Shown here piece after piece: positions 9,255 to 17,803 of a stretch of 64,000 nucleotides of DNA. Source of the DNA: Candidatus Gastranaerophilales bacterium (GTDB lineage Bacteria > Cyanobacteriota > Vampirovibrionia > Gastranaerophilales > Gastranaerophilaceae); the NCBI GenBank assembly GCA_944326555.1, contig CALVEK010000005.1, positions 1 to 64,000 on the forward strand, in the 5' to 3' direction. Position numbers and translations under genes: made by a program. Each line of letters begins with the position of its first letter. Position 1 is the first letter of the stretch. A model generated the notes under the pieces. It was not told where the DNA came from, searched no databases, and saw only the letters and a list, made by a program, of their open reading frames with translations.

Positions 9255-10454
9255 ATGACCAAAACTGTTTATCTTGATAATAATGCTACTACCATGGTAG
9301 ACCCAAAAGTATTTGAGGCTATGAAACCGTATTTTTGCGAATTGTACGGGAATCCATCCAGTATGCACAAATTTGGCGGACAAGTTGCAAAGGCTGTTGA
9401 AAAGGCAAGAGAACAGGTTAAGAATTTCCTTGGCGCTAATGATTCAAAAGAAATTATTTTTACCGCTTCAGGTTCTGAGGGGGATAACATGGCCATTCGA
9501 GGAATACTCGAGGCTAATAAAAATAAAAAACATATCATTACAACAAAAATAGAACACCCTGCTGTTTTGAATGTGTATAAATATTTGGAAAAACAAGGCT
9601 ATGAGGTAACATATCTTGGCGTTGATTCTTTGGGTAATTTGGATTTGAATGAATTAAAAAATGCAATTACCGATGACACAGCGTTGGTTTCTATGATGTA
9701 CGCAAATAATGAAACAGGTGTTATTTTACCGGTAGAAAAAGCCGCAAAGTTGGTCAAGCAAATTAATCCAAAGATAAAATTTCATGTGGATGCAGTTCAA
9801 GCAGCCGGTAAGATAAAGATTGATGTTAAAAATACTGATATAGATTTGCTGAGTATAGCAGGGCATAAGATTCACGCTCCAAAAGGTATCGGAGCATTGT
9901 ATGTTAAAACAGGAACACTTTTGCCGGCTTTTATAATTGGCGGTCATCAAGAACGAGGAAAAAGAGCCGGGACAGAAAATGTTCCATATATTGTCGGCTT
10001 AGGTGAGGCTTGTGAAATCGCTCAAAATGCTTTGGATTATGAAATGACAGAAGTGAAGCGCCTTAGAGATAAGTTGGAAAATGGCATAGTAAAAAGCATA
10101 TATAACGCAAAGGTTAACGGCGCAACTGAAAACAGAGTCCCCAATACTACAAATATTGGATTTCAATATATCGAGGGTGAGCTTATACTTCTTCACCTCA
10201 GTGATTTGGGTATCTGTGCAAGTTCGGGTAGTGCTTGTACATCAGGAAGTTTGGAACCGAGCCATGTGCTTAAGTCAATGGGTGTGCCTTTTGAATCTTT
10301 GCATGGCAGCATTCGTTTCAGCTTGAGCAGATTCACTACTGAGGCTGAAATTGATTATGTTTTAAAGGTTTTGCCTGATGTTATTACAAAACTCAATGGA
10401 ATTTCACCTTATCAAAAAGAGTTAAATAGGTTGAAGGCACAATTCAATCATTAA
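9255..10454 (+). CDS. nifS: Cysteine desulfurase (NifS/IscS family)
   Basis: A class V aminotransferase-fold PLP enzyme that takes sulfur from cysteine for cluster assembly on the NifU encoded just upstream. Family marks are LDNNATT at the N-terminus, HVDAVQAAGK, the PLP lysine in SIAGHKIHAPKG, GGHQERGKRAGTEN, and the catalytic-cysteine loop SSGSACTSGSLEPS near residue 325. The 399-aa length is normal. The two-base gap to nifU implies co-transcription and probably coupled translation. Confidence 0.95.
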   Translation: MTKTVYLDNNATTMVDPKVFEAMKPYFCELYGNPSSMHKFGGQVAKAVEKAREQVKNFLGANDSKEIIFTASGSEGDNMAIRGILEANKNKKHIITTKIEHPAVLNVYKYLEKQGYEVTYLGVDSLGNLDLNELKNAITDDTALVSMMYANNETGVILPVEKAAKLVKQINPKIKFHVDAVQAAGKIKIDVKNTDIDLLSIAGHKIHAPKGIGALYVKTGTLLPAFIIGGHQERGKRAGTENVPYIVGLGEACEIAQNALDYEMTEVKRLRDKLENGIVKSIYNAKVNGATENRVPNTTNIGFQYIEGELILLHLSDLGICASSGSACTSGSLEPSHVLKSMGVPFESLHGSIRFSLSRFTTEAEIDYVLKVLPDVITKLNGISPYQKELNRLKAQFNH

Positions 10455-10530
10455 ATTTCATATAAATAGCTGTTTGTCGATTTTAAAAATTATCATAATA
10501 TATCTTTGTAAAGAATATTTTTCGTAAATT

Positions 10531-11352
10531 ATGATATTTTTTAGACTTTTGCCCTATATTCTTATTGCTGTATTTAGTCTTATTGTTGAATATTCAAGAG
10601 TAAGAATGCTTAACGACGGTTCTTCTTATGAGCAAAATCCTTTTACTTTTTTAACTTCGTTTTTTGAAAGGAGAAATAGACGTATTTCTGCATTAAATAA
10701 GGCTGTTAATTATGTTAAACCTTATGAAAAAATCTTTGGAAATTTGGTACTTTCAAATAAATATTGTACTTTTGCAATTAATTCCGACAGAAAAACAATA
10801 ACATGTATGAGCAGTGTTTATAATTCTTTTGGAAAAAAAATGATGCTTGTTGCCAAGGATTTCTCTCCAATGGATGTTGATGAATATTTTGATATGATTT
10901 GCGAAGTTTTTTCTTACAATACAAAATATGAAGATATATATAACTCTTTGACCTCTGTTGCTACCATAAAAGATAGTGTATACAGTACAAAACAGGTTGA
11001 CACTAATTTAAAAAATAATGAAGATGTAAAAAAATCGAGTGATTGCGAGGTCATTAGTATAAATGAGAATATTCCAAGTGTTGATAATGATGTTGCTTCG
11101 CTAGATTTAGTAGATGTAAACCATTCTTCCGAGGCTGAATTGACTGCACTACCCGGTATTAGTATTGTTATGGCTAAGAAAATTATTGCTTTTAGAGATC
11201 AGCAAAGACCATTTAAGTCTGTCGATGATTTTTTGGCTGTTATGAAGATAAAGCCTCATTTTTCGAAACGGTTGAAGCCAATGTTGAGTGCAAATAAAAT
11301 CAATATGAGAAGAGTAAAAAAAGCAAGAACGGAGCGTATAATTGATTTGTAA
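10531..11352 (+). CDS. Membrane-anchored helix-hairpin-helix protein
   Basis: A 273-aa protein with one N-terminal hydrophobic segment (FFRLLPYILIAVFSLIVEY), a middle region of unknown fold, and a C-terminal ComEA-type HhH pair at about 205-262: VDVNHSSEAELTALPGI ... AKKIIAFRDQQRPFKSVDDF. ComEA-like HhH domains often bind double-stranded DNA, but here the domain follows a long linker and the topology is unknown. The radical SAM gene starts inside its last codons, so the two are coupled. No clear Shine-Dalgarno sequence precedes the ATG. Confidence 0.72.
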   Translation: MIFFRLLPYILIAVFSLIVEYSRVRMLNDGSSYEQNPFTFLTSFFERRNRRISALNKAVNYVKPYEKIFGNLVLSNKYCTFAINSDRKTITCMSSVYNSFGKKMMLVAKDFSPMDVDEYFDMICEVFSYNTKYEDIYNSLTSVATIKDSVYSTKQVDTNLKNNEDVKKSSDCEVISINENIPSVDNDVASLDLVDVNHSSEAELTALPGISIVMAKKIIAFRDQQRPFKSVDDFLAVMKIKPHFSKRLKPMLSANKINMRRVKKARTERIIDL

Positions 11353-11965
11353 GACTCCAAAACTTAATGTATTCAAAATATTAAAAAAAACATCTGCAGA
11401 GGGACCTGGGCAGAGGTTCTGTATTTGGGTTCAGGGTTGTAGCCTCAAATGCAGCGGCTGTTTTGCTAAAGCTACTTGGTCTCATAAGGAGAATATTTTG
11501 TATTCAGTTGATGAGCTTTTTTCCTTGATTGAAGAGATGAAAAATCAAATTGAGGGCGTTACTTTTTTAGGCGGTGAGCCTTTTGAACAAGCCGAAGCTC
11601 TTTCTGTCTTGGCAGGCAAAGTTAAGTCAATCGGACTTTCTGTTGTAACCTTTAGCGGTAATACCTATGAAAGTTTAAAGGTTAAAGGAGATATGAATAT
11701 AGATTCCCTCCTTTCAAATACTGATTTATTAATAGATGGACCGTTTGTTCAAGAAAAAATTGATTATTCAAGACCCTGGGTCGGGTCTTCAAATCAAAAA
11801 TACCGTTTTTTGACTAAAAGGTATTCTTTAAAAGATATTCTTATGGCTCATAATAAGGTTGAAATAAGAATTAATAGAAATGGCTCATTCTTTGCCAATG
11901 GAATGGGTGATTTTAGACAATTAGAAGACACTTTGTGTTTACAGGTAAAAGAAAATAATTTATAA
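11342..11965 (+). CDS. NrdG-like 4Fe-4S radical SAM protein
   Basis: A short (207 aa) radical SAM protein resembling the activase of anaerobic ribonucleotide reductase. The cluster motif is GCSLKCSGC (CX3CX2C), followed by ATW as in NrdG, and TFLGGEPFEQ is the SAM-contacting GGE motif. The start is TTG at 11342, 11 nt inside the previous gene, with no better in-frame start before the cluster motif. No nrdD is nearby. Its place directly upstream of the Ycf46 cluster makes a different glycyl-radical or maturation substrate possible. True NrdG is the main alternative. Confidence 0.8.
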   Translation: MICKTPKLNVFKILKKTSAEGPGQRFCIWVQGCSLKCSGCFAKATWSHKENILYSVDELFSLIEEMKNQIEGVTFLGGEPFEQAEALSVLAGKVKSIGLSVVTFSGNTYESLKVKGDMNIDSLLSNTDLLIDGPFVQEKIDYSRPWVGSSNQKYRFLTKRYSLKDILMAHNKVEIRINRNGSFFANGMGDFRQLEDTLCLQVKENNL

Positions 11966-11986
11966 TCAGTTATCAATGGAGTTTGT

Positions 11987-13609
11987 ATGTTTGTAAGAAA
12001 AATATCCAATTTAATTAGAGCTCGTTTCCCATATATATACATAACAACCTATGAGGAAGATAGAGTAACTGCCCTTATAAGACAGACTGTCAGAGAACCA
12101 AAGCTCATTAAATTCCCGCGTGAGTTGTATATATGGACTCAGACGGCAGGCTTTGTAAATGATGAGACGGATGAAGTTGTTTCAGGTACGGTAAATCCTA
12201 CTTCTGCGTTAGACTTTATACAAAAACATGATAAAGATTCGATATTTATTTTTTATGATTTGCACGTTAATTTTGGGTTAAGAAACAGGGCTCCTGATTA
12301 CGAATTGGTTAGAAAGTTAAGGGATTTGGTCGCTGTACTTAAAACCAGTCAGGTTAGAAAAAATGTGTTTTTTATTGCTCCTGAGATGGTTATTCCCGAT
12401 ACTCTGCAAAAAGACATAACTATTTGCGATTTTCCGCTGCCATCTGTTGAGGAAATAAAGAAAAAATTAAATTTGATGCTTTCGCAAAATAAAAAGGTAA
12501 AGACTGATAATCTTTCTGAAGAAGATAAAGATAAACTTTGTAAGGCAGCATTGGGCTTAACCTTACAAGAGGCAGAAAATGCTTTTGCTCTTGCAATGGT
12601 AAATGACGGAAAAATTGATGTCTCTGATTTAAAAATAATAATGAATGAAAAAATGCAGGTAATAAAGAAAACCGGCATTCTTGAATTTGTACAGTCAGAT
12701 TTATCAATTGATGATATTGGTGGGTTAGATAATCTTAAAAGTTGGCTAAAAAAACGAAACAATTCTTGGTCAGAAAACGCAAAAAAATATTGTCTTCCGG
12801 CTCCCAAAGGTGTATTAATTACAGGTGTCCCCGGATGCGGTAAAAGTTTGACTGCAAAGGCAATGAGTGCAATTTGGCAGTTACCGCTTTTGCGTTTGGA
12901 TCTTAGTAAAATTTTTAGCGGTCTTGTCGGTAGTTCCGAGGAAAATATGCGTAGGGCAATATCGACTGCGGAAGCTGTTTCTCCTTCTATTTTGTGGGTT
13001 GATGAAATAGAAAAAGGACTAAGCGGTGTTAATTCATCGAATGATAGTGGTGTTTCTTCAAGAATATTCGGTCAATTTTTGACTTGGATGCAAGAAAAAG
13101 AAGCTCCTGTCTTTGTAATTGCGACTGCTAACAATATTAATAATCTTCCTCCTGAACTTTTAAGGAAAGGTCGTTTTGATGAAATATTCTTTGTGGACAT
13201 TCCAACATTAAGAGAACGAGCAGAAATATTTAAGTTGCATTTGTCAAAACGTTTAAAAAATGAAGCTGTTGCAAAATCGATAAATCTTTGTGATGAATTG
13301 TATTTTAAATTGGCAGAAATGACAGAGGGCTTTATTGGGGCTGAAATTGAACAGGTCGTTATTTCCGCGTTGTATGAAGCATTTTTTGAAAACAGAGAAT
13401 TACTTGTACAGGATTTAGAAAAGACTATTCATAACACTGTTCCTCTTTCAACCACACAAAAAGAACAAATATTGGCGCTGAGAGCCTGGGCAAATGTGCG
13501 CGCTGTTGCTGCGACCAGAAAAGATGATTTGAATGAATATAAATCATCAGAAAACACAAATAACGATGATGTATCAATGTCTCGTGGTGGAAGAGCTTTA
13601 GATTTTTAA
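11987..13609 (+). CDS. ycf46: Ycf46-like AAA+ ATPase
   Basis: A 540-aa AAA+ ATPase of the Ycf46 type known from cyanobacteria and red-algal plastids. The N-terminal ~240 residues (RARFPYIYITTYEEDRV ... IFYDLH) resemble the inactive P-loop-like domain of Ycf46. The C-terminal AAA+ domain has Walker A GVPGCGKSLTAKA at about 279, Walker B ILWVDEIEKGL, sensor 1 in IATANNINNLP and the arginine-finger region LLRKGRFDEIF. GGAG precedes the ATG. The DUF1257/Ycf35-like and DUF2997 genes follow closely. The function is poorly defined; in cyanobacteria the family has been linked to CO2-uptake regulation, which is unlikely to apply here. Confidence 0.9.
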   Translation: MFVRKISNLIRARFPYIYITTYEEDRVTALIRQTVREPKLIKFPRELYIWTQTAGFVNDETDEVVSGTVNPTSALDFIQKHDKDSIFIFYDLHVNFGLRNRAPDYELVRKLRDLVAVLKTSQVRKNVFFIAPEMVIPDTLQKDITICDFPLPSVEEIKKKLNLMLSQNKKVKTDNLSEEDKDKLCKAALGLTLQEAENAFALAMVNDGKIDVSDLKIIMNEKMQVIKKTGILEFVQSDLSIDDIGGLDNLKSWLKKRNNSWSENAKKYCLPAPKGVLITGVPGCGKSLTAKAMSAIWQLPLLRLDLSKIFSGLVGSSEENMRRAISTAEAVSPSILWVDEIEKGLSGVNSSNDSGVSSRIFGQFLTWMQEKEAPVFVIATANNINNLPPELLRKGRFDEIFFVDIPTLRERAEIFKLHLSKRLKNEAVAKSINLCDELYFKLAEMTEGFIGAEIEQVVISALYEAFFENRELLVQDLEKTIHNTVPLSTTQKEQILALRAWANVRAVAATRKDDLNEYKSSENTNNDDVSMSRGGRALDF

Positions 13610-13628
13610 TGATAAGAAGAGGTTTAAT

Positions 13629-14180
13629 ATGTCAGTTTCTATAGGTGCATTACCTGTTTTACTTTTGTTCGGTGCTATATCCAGTCTTACAAATAATTCA
13701 TTATTTGATGTCTCTGCCAATTATTCTGAGTCATCTAATAGTGAATTCTTTAAAAATCAGGTGCAATCAGCTTTAAAAAACTCTGATGGCGTTGTTTCTG
13801 AAAGTTTTCTAAAATCTATTTGCAAAGAGTATAAGACAGTTTTTATGGATAAAGAATTGCTAATGAAAACTCTTGAAGAACATGGCTTTTATGATTTTTC
13901 TGATGATAAGGTTAACGATTCTCTTAGCTGTAAAATGGATGGGTTTACTTTAGACTTTTTAAGACAAGATGCTACTCAACCATATATGATGAAAATTTCT
14001 TGCTCACAAAGCTGCGCTGAAACTGAATTGGTTAATGAAATAAATTCTGAATATGCACTTAATGTTCAGGAAGAAACTTATATAAAAATAAAAGAAAGAC
14101 TCGCTTCTAAAAATTTGAAAATAGATGAGGAAGAAATCCTTGAAGACGATTCTATATTACTAACTATAAATATTGATTAG
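13629..14180 (+). CDS. Ycf35/DUF1257-like protein
   Basis: A 183-aa protein directly after the Ycf46 ATPase (19 nt, AGAGG RBS). The C-terminal part (YALNVQEETYIKIKERL ... IDEEEILEDDSILLTINI) resembles the end of DUF1257/Ycf35 proteins. The middle (SFLKSICKEYKTVFMDKELLMKTLEEHG) also fits the family. The N-terminus is longer and more hydrophobic than in cyanobacterial Ycf35 (about 130 aa): VSIGALPVLLLFGAISSL could be a membrane anchor. The assignment rests on weak similarity plus the gene order AAA+ - DUF1257 - DUF2997. The role is unknown. Confidence 0.65.
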   Translation: MSVSIGALPVLLLFGAISSLTNNSLFDVSANYSESSNSEFFKNQVQSALKNSDGVVSESFLKSICKEYKTVFMDKELLMKTLEEHGFYDFSDDKVNDSLSCKMDGFTLDFLRQDATQPYMMKISCSQSCAETELVNEINSEYALNVQEETYIKIKERLASKNLKIDEEEILEDDSILLTINID

Positions 14181-14195
14181 CACTATGAGGTGAAT

Positions 14196-14405
14196 ATGTC
14201 AAAGAAAAAATTAAAAATAAAACTTTTACCAAATGGAGAAATACAAGCCCATACAGAAGGAATTAAAGGTAAGAAATGCCTTGATTATATTCAGCTCATT
14301 GAATTACTTACTGATGCTAAAATCACATCTCAAGAGTTGACTCAGGAATACTATGAACCTGAAGAACAAGAATATATCCAAGACAATGCTTATAATAACA
14401 ACTGA
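14196..14405 (+). CDS. DUF2997-family small protein
   Basis: A 69-aa protein from the ATG at 14196 (GAGG just upstream); a GTG two codons earlier is possible. The pattern KLKIKLLPNGEIQAHTEGIKGKKC followed by a helix and an E-Y-Y-E-P-E end matches DUF2997, which is commonly encoded beside DUF1257/Ycf35. It is 15 nt after the Ycf35-like gene and is the last gene before a strong terminator, so the five genes from 10531 form a unit. Function unknown; the conserved GxKGxxC core suggests a small partner or substrate of the AAA+ ATPase (inference). Confidence 0.78.
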   Translation: MSKKKLKIKLLPNGEIQAHTEGIKGKKCLDYIQLIELLTDAKITSQELTQEYYEPEEQEYIQDNAYNNN

Positions 14406-14417
14406 TTTTGATTCAAT

Positions 14418-14449
14418 AAAAAAAGGATGGATTTAATCCATCCTTTTTT
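14418..14449. terminator. Bidirectional intrinsic terminator
   Basis: Perfect 8-bp stem GGATGGAT/ATCCATCC (14425-14432 with 14436-14443), loop TTA, flanked by A7 and T6. It closes the Ycf46 cluster on the plus strand and the TPR/propeller gene on the minus strand. Confidence 0.92.
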
Positions 14450-14466
14450 GTTTAATAAATATTCAA

Positions 14467-15312
14467 TTAGTACAATTTGTATCTTATAACAGTATTGTTT
14501 CCTTGTTCTGTAATATATAGGTTATCGTTTTTAATTATAAGATAATATGGATTTGTTACATTTTTTATGAACGTATAAACTTGCCCTGCTTTGTTGATTT
14601 TTAAGATATTGTTTTTTGCATAGTTTGCAACATACAGATTATCCATAGAGTCAAAAGCCAAACCTATCGGACCACCTAGCATAGGGCTTTTTGAGTATAG
14701 ATATGTTTGACCGTTAGGCATAATTTTATAAATGCTGTTATCAGTATAGCTTGCAACAAAAAGTACACCTTGAGAGTTCATTGCAAGACCTGTAGGTCCT
14801 GAGAATTTGTCTATAATTTTTTTGTTTGCTTCATTAGCTGTATTTACGTTTGCCAGTGAGCTTTTTGCAGCAGCTTTTTGTTGAGCTACCACTATTTGAT
14901 TTTTGATACTTTTTGCTTTTCCGTAAAAATCATCAGTGTCTTTTATTTTTGTTATGTAAAATAAAGCTCTTTCATAATTGCCAATGTTGTAATAAAGTTC
15001 AGCCAATTTTACGATTGTTTCAGAATCATTGGGATCAAGTTGATTTATTTTTGAGAAACAAGCAATAGCTGAATTATAGCTTTTTAAATATTCAAATAAT
15101 GCACCCATATTGTAATATGCATCTATAAAATCAGGGTCTTTTGCAACAGCCGTTTTAAACGCTTGTATAGCTTTTGCATATTCTCCTTTTGAATATAAAT
15201 CTAAGCCTTCATTATAATACATTGCACCTTCCGTAGAGTAAGCCTGAGCGGTATTTGCAAAACCTACTCCCAAGAAAAGTGATAATCCCAAAATAATAAA
15301 TAATCTCTTCAT
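14467..15312 (-). CDS. Secreted TPR and NHL-like beta-propeller protein
   Basis: A 281-aa exported protein from the ATG at 15312 (GGAG at ideal spacing; a GTG two codons upstream is less likely). The signal peptide RLFIILGLSLFLGVGFANTAQA is followed by about three TPR units (34-residue period, YNEGLDLYSKGEYAKAIQAF type) over residues 25-135. About 100 residues of NHL/SMP-30-like strands follow, such as GPTGLAMNSQGVLFVASYTDN and GPIGLAFDSMDNLYVANYAKN. Only about three propeller blades are present, so the propeller is incomplete or oligomerises. Probably a periplasmic scaffold. The terminator lies just downstream, and gatA is 26 nt upstream on the same strand. Confidence 0.8.
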   Translation of the reverse strand: MKRLFIILGLSLFLGVGFANTAQAYSTEGAMYYNEGLDLYSKGEYAKAIQAFKTAVAKDPDFIDAYYNMGALFEYLKSYNSAIACFSKINQLDPNDSETIVKLAELYYNIGNYERALFYITKIKDTDDFYGKAKSIKNQIVVAQQKAAAKSSLANVNTANEANKKIIDKFSGPTGLAMNSQGVLFVASYTDNSIYKIMPNGQTYLYSKSPMLGGPIGLAFDSMDNLYVANYAKNNILKINKAGQVYTFIKNVTNPYYLIIKNDNLYITEQGNNTVIRYKLY

Positions 15313-15338
15313 ATTCACTCCAGTTATTCTTTTGTTAA

Positions 15339-16802
15339 TTATATCTTTGGTTGTACTGATTTAAAATCAGTTGCTTTTTCAAAATTATACGCCATATTGA
15401 ACAATTTGTCTTCTCCTAAAGCCGGTGCCAAAATTTGAAGACCTATCGGCATTCCATCGGAGTCAAATCCGCAAGGCATACTTAATCCCGGTATACCGGC
15501 AAGGTTTGCACTAATTGTACCTATATCTGTTAAATACATGCTAAGAGGATCTGATATTTTTGAACCGATTTCAAAAGCAGTATTTGGGCATGTTGGAGAA
15601 ACTAAAATATCAACCTTTTCAAATGCTCTATCAAAATCTTCTTTTATCAGTCTTCTTATTTGCTGTGCTTTTTTATAATATGCATCGTAGTAGCCTGCAC
15701 TGAGTGCATAAGTTCCGAGCATGATTCTTCTTTTTACTTCATCTCCAAAACCTTCTGCCCTTGTTTTTGTATACATTTCCAAAAGATTTTTCGGATTTTC
15801 TGTTCTATGTCCGTATTTTACCCCGTCAAAACGAGCCAAGTTTGAGCTGGCTTCGGCAGTTGCAAGTATATAATATACTCCTATAGAATGTTCGAGAAGC
15901 GGTAATGATATTTCAACAATTTCTGCACCCAAATCTTTGTAAGTTTGAATGGCTGCTTCAACCGCTTTTTTTACGTCTTCAGATACACCATCGCCAAGTA
16001 GTTCTTTGATTACACCTACTTTTTTACCTTTTATGTCTTTGTTAAGGCAATCTGAAAATTTTGGAACAGGTATATCTAATGATGTGGAATCATGAGAGTC
16101 GTGTCCTGCAATAGCTTCTAAAAGTAATGCCGTGTCTTCAACACATCTGCCGAATGGTCCGATTTGATCAAGTGAAGAAGCAAATGCTATCAATCCGTAT
16201 CTTGATACTCTACCGTAAGTTGGCTTCATTCCGACAATACCGCAAAAACTTGCCGGTAAGCGGATGCTTCCTCCTGTGTCAGAACCTAATGCTAAAGTTG
16301 CTTCGTATCCTGCAACTGCTGCTGCAGAGCCACCTGAACTTCCTCCCGGTACTTTATTTGTATCCCAAGGATTTCTTGTTATTTTAAATGCAGAGTTCTC
16401 TGTTGATGAACCCATTGCAAATTCGTCAAGGTTAACCTTTCCAAGTATAGGAATTAGATTTTCTTTGAGTTTTTTTGATACTGTTGCATCATATGGTGAA
16501 ACAAAATTTTCTAAAATCTTGCTTGATGCTGTGGTTTTTGTGTCTTTAAGATTTATATTGTCTTTTAATGCAAGAGGAATACCTGCTAATGGAGGTAAAT
16601 CTTCTTTTGCTGCTATCTTTTTATCAACTTCTTTTGCTGTTTCTATAGCTTGTTCTTTGCATAGAGAATTGAATGCACCCAATGTTTCATCGATAGATTC
16701 TATTCTTGCAAATTCTGCATTAACAAGTTCAACGGCGGAAATTTCTTTGTTTAACAGAGCTTTTCTTTGCTCAGATGCCGTCTTTTTTAATAATTCGTTC
16801 AT
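15339..16802 (-). CDS. gatA: Glutamyl-tRNA(Gln) amidotransferase subunit A
   Basis: Amidase-signature subunit of GatCAB, which generates the ammonia used to convert Glu-tRNA(Gln), and often Asp-tRNA(Asn), into the amidated form. The Lys-cisSer-Ser triad is visible: K in PLALKDNIN (about residue 79), Ser in PGGSSGGSAAAV and Ser in LGSDTGGSIRLPA. The 487-aa length is standard. GGGAGA precedes the ATG. gatB and gatC are not in the window. Confidence 0.95.
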   Translation of the reverse strand: MNELLKKTASEQRKALLNKEISAVELVNAEFARIESIDETLGAFNSLCKEQAIETAKEVDKKIAAKEDLPPLAGIPLALKDNINLKDTKTTASSKILENFVSPYDATVSKKLKENLIPILGKVNLDEFAMGSSTENSAFKITRNPWDTNKVPGGSSGGSAAAVAGYEATLALGSDTGGSIRLPASFCGIVGMKPTYGRVSRYGLIAFASSLDQIGPFGRCVEDTALLLEAIAGHDSHDSTSLDIPVPKFSDCLNKDIKGKKVGVIKELLGDGVSEDVKKAVEAAIQTYKDLGAEIVEISLPLLEHSIGVYYILATAEASSNLARFDGVKYGHRTENPKNLLEMYTKTRAEGFGDEVKRRIMLGTYALSAGYYDAYYKKAQQIRRLIKEDFDRAFEKVDILVSPTCPNTAFEIGSKISDPLSMYLTDIGTISANLAGIPGLSMPCGFDSDGMPIGLQILAPALGEDKLFNMAYNFEKATDFKSVQPKI

Positions 16803-16980
16803 ACTTCTCCCATACTAATTACTTCTCTCTGTAAATCATTATAATCTAAAAACAAGTTAGTGTTTAGCTTTTAAAAGCAAATAGTGTGTAAATGTAAATA
16901 TTTGTTAAAAGTTAAAGTAAAATTCTAAAGAAATGTCATTAGAAAGTCGATAGTCTCTATGTAAAAAGGAGTATCAGATT

Positions 16981-17652
16981 ATGGGAATGTCCGCCTCTCA
17001 GGCCAGATATTTATGTCTAACAGCAAGAAAGAACAACGTGGAGTTTGAAGTTCAACAAACTACACAAGCAAAGATGTTGTTAGCTCAGCAACTTGATACA
17101 GAAGCTCTTTTGTGGAGCAACGGCATGAATATTCAACATCTTTATTATTCAAAAGATGGAGACGGTTCAAGCACTCAAGATATGCAAAGACTTTCTTATA
17201 GTTTGGTAACTGCTTCTGTTGAAGATGGTGGTCTTGGTATGCAGGTCCGTGATTCTTATGGCAGATTGGTTGTATCAGAGCTGCCTGATCCTATGCCAGA
17301 AGGAAAAACCATAAAGGATTATGTTGTTGAACCTTATTGCGGTCAGGCTGATTATTTTGAAACAAACTTAAAAACTGGTAACTGGACTATCCAAAAACTT
17401 ACAGGTGAGGGTTGGACTGATCAAACTATTGACGGTGCCAGCTTTATATACACCGGTGTTGACTCAGGCGATTTGGCTATTGCTGAGGCTGAATATGATG
17501 CAAAAGTTGAAAAACTTGAAAGACAAGACAAACAGTTTGACATGCGTATTCAACAGTTATCAACTGAACAAAAGGCCATAGAAAATGAAATGGATTCTGT
17601 TAAAAAAGTTATAGACAAAAACATCGAAGAAACATTCAAGACTTTCGGTTAA
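16981..17652 (+). CDS. ASQAR-family protein with coiled-coil tail
   Basis: A 223-aa protein of a family I cannot name. The N-terminus MGMSASQARYLCLTARK is shared with the truncated gene at the left edge and is followed by an amphipathic helix (EVQQTTQAKMLLAQQLDTEALL). The middle region is globular. The C-terminal ~55 residues (LAIAEAEYDAKVEKLERQ ... KKVIDKNIEETF) are a predicted coiled coil. There is no signal peptide. The N-terminal helix is reminiscent of the unstructured export-competent N-termini of flagellar hook/filament-type proteins, but that is only a resemblance. AAAAGGAG lies upstream. Confidence 0.8.
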   Translation: MGMSASQARYLCLTARKNNVEFEVQQTTQAKMLLAQQLDTEALLWSNGMNIQHLYYSKDGDGSSTQDMQRLSYSLVTASVEDGGLGMQVRDSYGRLVVSELPDPMPEGKTIKDYVVEPYCGQADYFETNLKTGNWTIQKLTGEGWTDQTIDGASFIYTGVDSGDLAIAEAEYDAKVEKLERQDKQFDMRIQQLSTEQKAIENEMDSVKKVIDKNIEETFKTFG

Positions 17653-17668
17653 TCAATTTGGAGTTTTT

Positions 17669-17773
17669 ATGGAGTTGAATCTTATATATACAGGTGCTTT
17701 TCTTACAATTTTATCTTGCATTTTATGGCTTAATATTCCGTATTTGAAACCTTGTTGTTGCATTGCTCGTTAA
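17669..17773 (+). CDS. Small hydrophobic cysteine-tailed peptide (34 aa)
   Basis: A 35-codon ORF with GGAG seven bases before the ATG, 16 nt after the ASQAR gene and on the same strand. It has one hydrophobic helix (LIYTGAFLTILSCILWLNI) and a tail KPCCCIAR with three consecutive cysteines. The good RBS and close spacing favour a real small membrane peptide or leader peptide. Short length leaves chance possible. Confidence 0.45.
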   Translation: MELNLIYTGAFLTILSCILWLNIPYLKPCCCIAR

Positions 17774-17803
17774 TTTGTAACTTTTTCATACTTGTTGTAA
17801 ATT

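Noticed and set aside
8431-10454. NifU-NifS as evidence for nitrogen fixation
   Set aside because: No nitrogenase or other nif genes are visible; this pair is widely used for general Fe-S assembly.
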